Shown one piece after another: positions 11,901 through 21,092 of a DNA stretch of 32,971 nt; the first letter of the stretch is position 1; each line of letters starts with the position of its first letter. A model generated the notes under the pieces. It did not search any database and was not told the DNA's origin. It saw only the letters and a program-made list of their open reading frames with translations. This DNA is from Xylaria sp. FL1777 (Eukaryota > Ascomycota > Sordariomycetes > Xylariales > Xylariaceae), in assembly GCA_022578965.1 (NCBI GenBank), contig MU400840.1, positions 1 to 32,971 of the forward strand, given 5' to 3'. The position numbers and the translations under genes were made by a program.

Positions 11901-14791
11901 ATTATTAGTTTTTTTATTTAAAAATTAGTTTAGCTGCTTATTATTTAGCTAGTAAAGTTTTTTTTCTTTTTAACTTTTTTGTTTGCTTTTTATTTTAGCA
12001 TTTAAATCTTTATTATTTAAAATAAAGTTTTTTTTTTGTAGTTAATAATAAGCTTTTTACTTAAGCAGTTTATTATTGCTTAAAATAAAGTTATATATTT
12101 ATTTTATTATAGCATTAAGAATTTCTTTTTTATTTTTGCTAATTTTTACAACTTTAAAGAAAACCTTTATGCATTTAAAGCTTGCAAAAAATTTTAGCTT
12201 TTTTAAGCATTATCTAAAGTTCTAATATATAATGTTTTTTTTTTTTAATTTATAAGCAAAGCTGCACTTATAAACGTAATAATTATTTATGCTACATTTT
12301 TAATAAATAGTTTTTTTTGCTAAATAAAAATTGTTTAATTTTATTTATTATAAAGAATTAAACAATTGTTTGTTTTGTTTTTGTTTTTTGAAGTTATATT
12401 TACTTTTTTATAAATATTTAGAAGTTATAGCGTTAATACTAAATATTTGTTTTTTTAATAGGTTTATGTTAATTTTGTAATATTGTAATGCTTATAGTTT
12501 TTAATTAACCGGCTAAACATATTAATTTTGCAGTTTTTTTAGCATTTTTTTTAGTTTTTTTTTATAATTGCTATATTTCTTTGTTTTAATTTTAATTGCT
12601 ATATTTACTTAGTAATATTGTTTATATTTTAGTTATAAGCAAAGTATTAAGCTAATTTTATTTGCTGTTTTTTAATAATAACTGTTTTAGTAGCTAGTAT
12701 AATTATATTAATAGCTAGCTTAGTAGCATTAATAGCAATATATAAAAGCTTATTAAAATTATAATTATATAAATAATTAACTTTTTTTTATGCTTTGCGT
12801 GCTTTTTTTGTTTTTTTAAAGTAAAGATTTAGCTTGGACTTTTTATTAATTTAGTTGTTTAGTATTTTATAAAAGTTCTTATAAAATATCTTGTTTAAGT
12901 TATTATATAATTTTTTAGAAAATTTTATTATTTTATTAATAATATTTTAATTTAGCTTTTTAAGTAAACCTTAAGTAAATTAAAAATTAAAATAATAATC
13001 TTTTTAAGCTTTAATATTTTTAGCATATATTTAATACTAAAAAAAATAAGTTTTAAAATTAGTAAAATATATAGCTTTTAAGCAAGCTTTAAAATTTTAT
13101 AATATAGCAATAATAAACTTATTTTGCTTAAAGTTTTAAAGCTTAAATTTTTACTTAAGCAGTTTATAAGCTTTAGTTTATAATAAATAATCTTTTAGTA
13201 TTATTTTTACTATTTTTTTTGTTTAGGAAATATTGCAATAAACAAAAACTTGTTTAATTTTGTTAATGTTTTTAAAACGCTTTACATAAAAAAAAGCATT
13301 TAGATTATTTAGCTATTTGTTTATTTTTAACTTATTAAATAGCAAATATTAGTTTAACCTTAAGTTAAAAAGCATAAATAATAGCTTAATTTTAGCATTA
13401 TGCTTATTATTAAAATAGTTTAAGCTAAATAAAGTTGCTTTAATACTTTTTAAAAACAATAAGCTAGTTATTTTTATTTTTTTTGTTTATAAGTAGTTTT
13501 AATATTTTTTATATATTAAAGTAAAAAGATCTAACGATTTTTTATAGCTAGATTACTTAATTAAGCTATAATTTTTAAACTTTTAAGCTATATAATAAAT
13601 TAAAGTAAAGTTTATATAAAAGTAACAAAAAAAATAAGCTACAAGAAATAATAAAGGTAAGCTAAATAAAAATGTAAGTTTAAAAAAAAAAAAAGTATAA
13701 AGTACTAAAGATTTTTAGGTATTTTAAGTATTTAGGTTTTTTTGTGCTGTTTTTTTGGACTTTTTTTTTAGAAAACCTGATAATTTTTCTTATTTGCGTT
13801 TATAAAAACTGCTAGCTTATTTTTTATAGCTTTTCGAGTTTTTTTTTAAATGCCTTTATGTTTTTGTTTTTTATGCGCTTTTATTTTTTTGTATGCTTTA
13901 TAACGTTTAGTTTCTTTGTTTTTTAGTTTAGTTTGCTTTGCTTTACGTAAGTTTTATTAAGCAAGCTTTATTTTTTTATAGCTTTTTACTTATAAAAGTA
14001 GCATGTTTTTTTTTTTTTTTTAAGGCTTTTTTATTTAATAATAAGTGCTATAAAAAAGCAATAGCTATATTTTGCGCAAAGTTTTTAAACAATAGCTAGC
14101 TTATACTTAAAAAACCTTGCTTTTTATTTCTTAATAAAAAACTGTATTAGCTTAAAAAACAAAGTATATTTTTAATTATTAATAGCTTTATATATTAATG
14201 CGTAAACCTAGACTTATTTAGTGTAAATAAGCGTTAAATTTGCTTGTATTATAGCTTTTAGAGGTTTTAGTAACTTTTATTTTTTTTTAAGCCTATTTTT
14301 TGTTTTTTTTTGCTTATATAAAAGCAATTGTGCTTTTTTTTTTGTAAAATACTAGCTTTCTAGCAAGAATTCTTTTTTTGTAGCTTTTTAAGGGTTTTTA
14401 ACAAATAGTTTTCTAGCTATGCTATTTTAAAGATTGTGCTAATATTTTAATACTTAATTGTTGTTTTGCTAAAAAAAATAAAAGCGCTTTGCAAACTAAA
14501 CCAAAAAAAACAGTTTAACATTTTTATACGTTTGTTTTAAGCTTTAACAATTAAAGGCTGCTAGCTTAAACGTTTATTACTAATTATAACTAAACTATTT
14601 GCATTAAGCAAGCTTTGTTTATTACTAATTAAAGCAGCTAAATATAATATATTATGTTTTACTTATAGGAATTATAGCAATTAATAAATAAATAAATTAA
14701 ATATATAAGTTAGCAATAATAAATTGCTTGTTTGTTAGTTTTATAATATTATTTGTAGTAAATAAAAGATTAGCTTTATTAAGAATATTAA
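8991..14791 (-). other. 5' portion of element 1 (expected gag region), no domain recognised
   Basis: This 5.8-kb stretch lies between the 5' LTR (right-hand) and RT, where gag and protease should be. The plus strand is T-rich, so the minus strand is A-rich, as expected of retroelement coding sequence. I could not identify a CCHC zinc knuckle or protease motif. Several minus-strand stretches translate to Lys-rich text interrupted only at probable Gln or Trp codons, notably 13710-13953 and around 11950-12240. Nearly 6 kb is long for gag and protease alone, so nested or extra sequence is likely. Confidence 0.45.
13710..13953 (-). pseudogene. Lysine-rich coding remnant in the 5' part of element 1
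   Basis: On the minus strand, in the same frame register as pol, about 80 codons run from 13953 down to about 13710 with only two internal stops (one at 13846-13848). The translation is strongly basic, for example KNKETKRYKAYKKIKAHKK, with several CAA/CAG codons still intact. The stretch is therefore less mutated than its surroundings. Such composition suits a gag or nucleocapsid-like segment or a charged helical tail. No family was recognised, and the upstream limit is set only by consecutive stops (TAA TAA). Confidence 0.4.
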
Positions 14792-15095
14792 TAAAATAAA
14801 GCAATGCAATTGCGCAAGATTTATTATACTACTTTAATTGCAAAAAAATAAGTTATAACTTATGCATTTAAGCAATTAGGCTATATATAAATTAGGAAAT
14901 TAAACGATTAATTAAAAAGCTATTTAACAATATAAATAAAGCAACTATAGCTAATTTTTATTTTTTTGTGCATTATTATTAAGTTTATACTTTAAAATTT
15001 AGCGCAATACTTATACTTTTATTCTTACTATATAACTTAGCTTAAACTTACTTTAATTAGCTAGTTAGCTTATTTAGCCACTTTACTCTACTTTA
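14792..15095 (-). repeat. LTR of element 1, right copy (5' LTR on the coding strand)
   Basis: 304 bp, the gap-free partner of 139-442. It retains more C and G at several sites (for example GCGCAA at about 15002 against GTATAA in the left copy), while at other sites the left copy is the less mutated one. Both copies were therefore hit independently after insertion. On the minus strand it would carry the promoter and the start of the element transcript; I could not point to a convincing TATA box or primer-binding site. Confidence 0.92.
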
Positions 15096-15099
15096 GTAT
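15096..15099. other. Target-site duplication GTAT, right copy of element 1
   Basis: Directly abuts the right LTR and matches 135-138. Confidence 0.75.
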
Positions 15100-17396
15100 A
15101 TAACTATTATTATAGCTAAAAGTGCTTTTATTAAATTTTTTAATTTTTTAAAATTTTTGCTTGTATTTTTAAAGAATTTTATTTTGTTTTGCTACTTTAA
15201 ATAAAATTATGTTAGCTTATGCTTTTAAGTTAATTAAAATATTATATTTTTTTTTTTAATATATAAGTTTAATTTTAAATTAGTTTTGTTAATTATTATA
15301 TTAAACTTTATGTAAGGCTTTAGTTTTTTTAGCTATTTGCTGCTTTTTTAGCAAGTGTTTATTTTGTTTTTTGATTTTTTTTTATAAAATATTTAAATAT
15401 TTGTTTTATTTTATATTTTAAATATTATTACGCTTTATTTTGTTTTTGCTTTTAGTTAAGCTTTAAATTATAGTTTTTAAGCTTTTTTGCTTTTAGCAAC
15501 TATTTTTTAGTATAATTAAGCTTTAATTAACTAGTAATATTTATAGCAGTTATTTTTACATTTTTTTAAAATAGTATTATAAATATAGTTAAAATCTTTT
15601 TTAAATATTGTAAATTTTTGTAAATTTTTATAATAAACTATAATTATAACTAACTACTTTAATTTATAAAAGTTTTATATTTTTATTTTTATAATTTGTT
15701 TAAAAAACTAATTATTTTTTAGTTTATTAAATAAATATTAATAGCAATAATATATTATATAGTAATTTTATAGTATTTTGTTATATTTTAAATTTTTTAA
15801 GCATAAAATATTATTATTATTTTTTATTATAGTTTTATTATAATAATAACTTTTAGCAATTAGTTAAATTACTAGCTTTAGTTTTTAAAACATATTAATT
15901 TTTATATTAATTATTAATGCTTTTTTATTTTGTTATATTTAAAGCAATTTAAGCTATAAAAATACTTTATTTATTTTTATTAGTTTTTTTTTTATAGTAT
16001 TTTTTATAGCTTTTAATTTTATTTATTTTTGCTTTAAAGTTTTATAAGTTTTGTTTTTTTAAGTTTATTTAGCAATTAAATGTTTTAATAGTTTATAATT
16101 AGTTTAGTAATTATATTATTTATAATTATAGTTTTGTTTTTTTAAACATAATTTTTTTTAAGCTATATTTTAAGCTTTAATAGTTTAAAGTTTTTATAGT
16201 TTTATAAGTTTATTAATTATATTAACTTATTATTTTTTATTGTTTGTTACTTTTAGTTAAACTATTTTTTTAAATTATATATTAAATAACTTTAATTATT
16301 TATATAATAAATATATTTTTTTATAATTTGTTTTAATAATTGTAAAGCTTTTAAATAGTATTTATATGCTTGTTTATTTTAACTTATATAAATAAAGCAT
16401 TTAAATTTGTTTAGTATAGCATTTTTGTTTTAACTTAAAATAACAACTTTATATTTTTGCTTTAAAAACATATTTTTTAAATTACTTTGTTGTTTTTTGT
16501 TGTTTTAAACTTTTATAATTTATACTTTTTTTTTAAGTTAAAAAATCTTTTTTTTTATAGCTTTTTTTTTTGTTTTTTTTTTTAAATTAACATTATTTTT
16601 AAAAGTGTTTTTTTTTTTATAATTATAACATTTAACTTTAAACATATTTTAGGATTATTATTTTTAAACTTTACTAATTTATTTAACCTTCTATTTAATA
16701 TTTTTTTAAGTATTTTCTTTTTGTTTTTTTTAGTTTTTTTAGTTTTAAAGTATTAATTAAATAATTATTAATTAATTATAATAGCTATATTAATATACGT
16801 ATTAATTTTTACTAATTTATTTATTTTATATAGTTTATTTTAAACTTAAGTTTTAAGTTTACTATAAAATAAATAAAATAATATAAGCTTAAGCAATTTT
16901 AAAATTACTATTAATTGTTTAAATTTTATAGTATAATTTATTGCTGCTTTTGTTTATTTTAAGCAATAAAGTGCTTTTTTTATGTGTTCTGCTTTTTAAG
17001 TATTTTTAAATAATGCTTTTATTTAATTTTTAAACTTAACGTAATTTTTAAAAAATTTTTTTGTTTTTAGCTTAAAGTTAATTAACTTATTAGCTTTTAA
17101 AAAATTCTTTAAAATAAGTTAAAACTATTTTAATATTTTTTTTAATAAAAATTATAAAATAATTATTACTTTTTGATTTTTTTTTGTAATAATAATAAAG
17201 TGCTATTTTAAATAAAGTTTAGCATAAATTAAAAAAGTTTTTATATTTATAAATTTATTATAAAGCTTTAAAGCAGTAAGTTTAAAACTTTTAATGTTTA
17301 ATATTTTTAATATTATAAATAATTTTAATAATAAAAGCAGTAATAATAATAAAAAGTTAGGTTTTTTATTTTAAGTTATTACTTTAAGTATAGCAA
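15100..17396. other. A+T-rich stretch without recognisable genes
   Basis: T-rich on the plus strand, with long homopolymer runs and very few C or G outside AGC/GCT. No open frame, LTR pair or protein motif was recognised. It could be a badly decayed part of the element to which the LTR-linked duplication at 17397 belongs, but nothing in the sequence proves this. Confidence 0.5.
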
Positions 17397-18254
17397 TAAT
17401 AAAAATAAGCGTTAAGTTTACTAATAATAATATTAATATTAATTATAATATAATTATTTATTTAAAGCTTTAATTTATTGTTATAATAGCAGTTATTATT
17501 GCTGCTTTAATTATTATAATTAATATTTATGCTAGTTTAAAAGTTATAACGTTTAATATTTAAGCTGTTTTTTAAGTTAAAACAACTAGTTTGCTTTATA
17601 ATATTAGCATTAATGTTAGTTCTTTTTTATTATTGCTGCTTAATTTCTTTTTTTTTATTATTGCTTTTTTTTTAATAAAAGTAGCTAGTAAAAGTACTAA
17701 AGTTTATTGTTTTAATACGTTGTTAGTTTTAAAGGTTTTTAAAATTTTTAAACTTAATTTTTAACTTTTTGTTTTTAATAGTATAACTTAGATTTAGTTT
17801 ATTAATTATTAAGTAAAGTTTATTTATATAATGCTATTTAGCATTTTTGTTTTTTAAATATTTTTTTAGTATATTTTTAAAAATTTATTTTATAAATTGT
17901 TTATTATTTAACTTTTTATACTAATATTTGTTTTTATATATTAAGTTTTATTAATTAAAAAGCTATTAAAGTATAACAAACTTATTATATATTAATATAA
18001 TAAGTTTGCTTTTAAAGTTTTAATTTATAAGTAATAATAAGATCTTTAATAATAGTTCGTTAAAAAAGTTTTTAAAGTACTTTTATTACTATGCATTAAT
18101 AAAAGTCTTAAAAAATTAAAAATAATAAATATATTAGTGCTTAGCAATTATAAAAAATTAATAGCTAAAAAACTAAAACTAAGTAAATAACTAAATATAA
18201 AAAATGCATAATTATATAAACAAAAAAAAAGTAAAAAAAGTAATAACTTTTTTT

Positions 18255-18358
18255 AAATTACTGCAAGTTTAATAAACATTAAATTACCGTAAGCCTAGTA
18301 AGCCTTAAATTACTGTAAGCTTAATAAGCTTTAAATTATTATAAGCTTAGTAAACTAA
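18255..18358. repeat. 26-bp minirepeat array inside LTR copy A (4 units)
   Basis: Units start at 18255, 18281, 18307 and 18333, each close to AAATTACTGTAAGCTTAATA followed by AGCCTT. Each unit contains the small palindromes TTACTGTAA and TAAGCTTA. Confidence 0.85.
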
Positions 18359-18411
18359 GTAAGTTATTATGTAACTTTAGCTTTAGTTAGCAAAAAAAAA
18401 GGTGCAAAGTA

Positions 18412-18421
18412 TATATAAAAG
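18412..18421 (+). promoter_or_regulatory. TATA box-like TATATAAAAG in LTR copy A
   Basis: Same place and nearly the same sequence in the other two LTR copies (19454-19463 and 32748-32757), about 45-55 bp before the LTR end. Its retention in all three copies fits an RNA polymerase II core promoter in the LTR. It is inferred from sequence only, and TATA-like strings are common in this composition. Confidence 0.45.
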
Positions 18422-19039
18422 CATTAAGCCGCTTTAAAGGCCACCCTTGTGCTAATTTTATAATAAATAAAAATAAGCATTAAATTTACTAATAATAGTA
18501 TTAATATTAGTTATAATATAATTATTTGTTTAAAGCTTTAATTTATTATTATAATAGCAAGTATTATTGCTGCTTTAATTATTATAGCTAATATTTATAT
18601 TAGTTTAAAGGTTATAACGCTTAATATTTAAGCTATTTTTTAAGTTAAAATAACTAGTTTGCTTTATAGCGCTAGCATTAATGTTAGTTTTTTTTTATTA
18701 CTGCTGCTTAACTTCTTTTTTTTTATTACTACTTTTTTTTTAATAAAAGTAGCTAATAAAAGTACTAAGGTTTATTATTTTAATACGTTATTAGTTTTAA
18801 AAGTTTTTAAAATTTTTAAACTTAATTTTTAACTTTTTATTTTTAGTAACATAACTTAAATCTAATTTTATTAATTATTAAATAAAGTTTATTTATATAA
18901 TGCTATTTAGCATTTTTATTTTTTAAATATTTTTTAGTATACTTTTAAAAGTTTATTTTATAAATTGTTTATTATTTAACTTTTTATACTAATATTTATT
19001 TTTATATATTAAGTTTTATTAATTAAAAAGCTATTAAAA

Positions 19040-19507
19040 TATAATAAACTTATTATATATTAATATAACAAGTTTACCTTTAAAGTTTTAATTTACAAGT
19101 AATAATAAAATTCTTAATAATAGTTCATTAAAAAGATTTTTAAAGTACTTTTACTACTATGCATTAATAAAAGTCTTAAAAGATTAAAAGTAATAAATAT
19201 ATTAATGCTTAGCAGTTATAAAAAATTAATAGCTAAAAAACTAGAACTAAATAAATAACTAAATATAAAAAATGCATAATTATATAAACAAAAAAAAAAT
19301 AAAAAAAGTAATAACTTCTTTTAAATTACTGCAAGTTTAGTAAGCACTAAATTACTGTAAGCCTAGTAAGCCTTAAATTACTGTAAGCTTAATAAGCTAA
19401 GTAAGTTATCACGTAACTTTAGCTTTAGCTAGCAAAAAAAAAAGTGCAAAGTATATATAAAAGCATTAAGCCGCTCTAAAGGCCACCCTTGTGCTAATTT
19501 TGTAATA
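19040..19507 (+). repeat. LTR of second family, copy B
   Basis: 468 bp; identical in layout to copy A but with three instead of four 26-bp minirepeats. It starts TATAATAAACTT and ends TTTGTAATA, keeping a G where copy A has A. TATATAAAAG is at 19454-19463 and the CCGCTCTAAAGGCCACCC patch follows. It is the second LTR of the tandem duplication. Confidence 0.8.
19323..19407. repeat. 26-bp minirepeat array inside LTR copy B (3 units)
   Basis: Units start at 19323, 19349 and 19375. One unit is missing compared with copies A and C, which accounts for the whole 26-bp length difference. Confidence 0.85.
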
Positions 19508-19793
19508 AATAGCTATTTTTATTATAAGCTAAAAATAAATTACTGCTATTATATTTATTAAGCAACGTTATTTTTTTAAAGCTTTATAGTTTATATATAT
19601 TGTTATAATAATAACTTATAATAGCTTATAAATTGTTATAATATAATTTAAATTTATTAGTTTGCTATTTAATATATAAAACTTAATTGCTAGTTTTATA
19701 AGTTTTAATTAAGCTTTTTTTTTTTTATAAATAAGCTTAAATTTAATTTTTTAATGCTTTTAAACTACTAAAATAATTATACATTAATAATGC

Positions 19794-19798
19794 TTTAT
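19794..19798. other. Target-site duplication TTTAT, left copy of element 2
   Basis: Precisely abuts the left LTR and matches 28503-28507 in all five bases. Confidence 0.85.
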
Positions 19799-20005
19799 TA
19801 ATACAGACTAAAAAAGGGACTTTATATTTATAAGGTTTAGCTATAATAGTATCCTTACTTGTAGCTATAATAGCTTAGCTAAATAGCTATATAAAGCTTA
19901 TGCTTAAAGCAATTGCGTAATAATTGCTTGCAAGGCCTCCTTTCTTTTAATTTATATTATATTTTCTATGCTTAATTGCGTTACTACTTATAGTAAACCT
20001 TACTA
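19799..20005 (+). repeat. 5' LTR of element 2
   Basis: 207 bp, aligning gap-free with 28296-28502; about 18 transitions and one transversion (G/T in the AATTGCGTTAC block) separate them. Ends read TAATACAG and CCTTACTA, roughly inverted, as expected of a mutated TG...CA pair. The inner hairpin AAGCAATT...AATTGCTT (about 19907-19929) is conserved in both copies. This copy keeps more G+C (GGCCTCC at about 19934). Confidence 0.92.
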
Positions 20006-20123
20006 AATAGTAAAATAAGCCCTATAATTAATACTTTATACTTTAGTTTTTTTTTTTTGCTAGCAGGTTATATACGTAGGATATAGTATAGCCTTTTTAC
20101 TTACACAGTTTACTGTTATTTTG

Positions 20124-20250
20124 TTTAGATTAGTTCTTATAACATTTAAACCTCTTTTAATAAAACTACGCAAAACAAATAAAGTTTAGCTTTTAAATTA
20201 CGTAAACCGTGTTATTTACTTTCTTTAGATTAATTCTTATAACATTTAAA
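20124..20250. repeat. 27-bp direct repeat with 100-bp period in the element 2 leader
   Basis: TTTAGATTAGTTCTTATAAC plus ATTTAAA at 20124-20150 recurs at 20224-20250 with one G/A difference. The text around it is weakly similar too, suggesting an older 100-bp tandem duplication. Confidence 0.8.
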
Positions 20251-20283
20251 GCGTTTTTAGCACTTACTTTAACTTTTATTAAA

Positions 20284-20343
20284 GTTAATCCGCTAAAATT
20301 TATACTACTTGCAGTTAATCTGCAAAAATTTATGCTGTTTGCA
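20284..20343. repeat. 30-bp tandem repeat, two units
   Basis: 20284-20313 and 20314-20343, both GTTAATC(C/T)G-x-(T/A)AAAATTTAT followed by a CTxxTTGCA end. The units differ at only a few sites. Confidence 0.8.
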
Positions 20344-20990
20344 AACGTTAATTATTAATTATCTATTAGCTAAATATTCTGCATACTTTATATTTGCTAA
20401 ATAGCTATACTGCTTAAATACTACTGTATTTAACTTTATATTAATGTTTATAGTTATATAACTTTTAGTTTTTAAAACATTAGTTTATATTATATTTAGC
20501 TATTTTTTGCTTACACTAAGTTTTTTAATACGTATAATACTTAATACATTTTACTTAATTTTATTATATTTGCGTTATATTTAATTGCACTTTTAATTTT
20601 AAATTACTTGCTTTATAAAGTTATACAACAATTTAATAAAGCAGCTAATAAGCAAGTAGCATTAACTTAATTAAGTATAAACTTAGTTAAACTTAGAAAA
20701 ATTTTCTAAGTTTTATAAACACGCTAATTTATATTTATTTATATATTTGCATATTTTAACGCATTAAATCTTAGCACTACTTTATATACTTATATTTTAT
20801 ATTTTACGTTATTTTTTAGCTTGCATTACTTATTATTATTAGCTTTAATAGCAAGCTAAAACAATAAACAAAACAATTTACTAAGTAAATATCCTAATAA
20901 CTTACTTTTAAATTCGCAAATAAATATTTTATTAAACTATAAAGGTTTTAAAACTAAGTTTGTTATTAAAAATTTAACACTAAAACTTGC

Positions 20991-21092
20991 TAAAATAAGC
21001 AAAAAACTAGTTAATTTACTAGATTAGCCGTTAAAACCTTTTAAAATAAACAAAAAACCGGCTAACTTATTAAATTAACCGCTAATATTGCA
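20991..21092 (+). repeat. 51-bp repeat encoding a 17-residue repeat, two units
   Basis: Units start at 20991 and 21042. Read on the plus strand from 20992, both give K-I-S/N-K-K-L/P-V/A-N-L-L-D/N, then a stop (TAG or TAA, probably Trp or Gln), then P-L. The period is a multiple of three and the protein reading is better conserved than the DNA, so a repeated peptide in the gag region is likely. The frame is one base off the pol register. Confidence 0.6.

Larger units (their letters stand above)
139..15095 (-). mobile_element. Large degenerate Ty3/Gypsy LTR retrotransposon, element 1
   Basis: Two 304-bp direct repeats at a constant offset of 14653 bp bound this element, and GTAT flanks both outer edges. 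The pol ghost reads on the minus strand (RT, then RNase H, then integrase toward lower coordinates), so the 5' LTR is the right-hand one. A nine-T run (444-452) next to the left LTR is, on the minus strand, an A-tract in the polypurine-tract position. RT-RNase H-integrase order is diagnostic of Ty3/Gypsy rather than Ty1/Copia. Total length near 15 kb is far above the usual 5-8 kb; pol fills only about 2.8 kb in the middle. The extra length could be gag plus accessory sequence or unrecognised nested insertions. The element is dead: every domain carries stops and catalytic residues are lost. Confidence 0.9.
17972..18465 (+). repeat. LTR of second family, copy A
   Basis: 494 bp, the same length as the copy at 32308-32801. 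It begins TATAACAAACTT (a mutated TGTAACGGACTT, judging from the other copies) and ends TTTATAATA (ATAACA in copy C). The first 35 bp hold an inverted repeat with arms AACTTATTATAT and ATATAATAAGTT. A TATA box-like TATATAAAAG lies at 18412-18421, followed by the best conserved G+C-rich patch, AAGCCGCTTTAAAGGCCACC. The TATA position near the right end suggests plus-strand transcription (U3-R-U5 left to right). No clear flanking duplication is visible because the copy sits inside a tandem duplication. Confidence 0.8.
17397..19507 (+). repeat. Tandem duplication (offset 1068 bp) of a 574-bp segment plus LTR
   Basis: Unit 1 (about 17398-18465) and unit 2 (18466-19507) align at an offset of 1068 bp: AAAAATAAGCGTTAAG at 17401 matches AAAAATAAGCATTAAA at 18469. 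Each unit is about 574 bp of unassigned sequence followed by an LTR of the second family. Unit 2 is 26 bp shorter because its LTR has one fewer internal minirepeat. Differences are mainly G/A and C/T. The junction falls on a shared AATAA(A)TAAAAATAAGC, consistent with duplication through short homology. No third unit precedes 17397. Confidence 0.85.
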
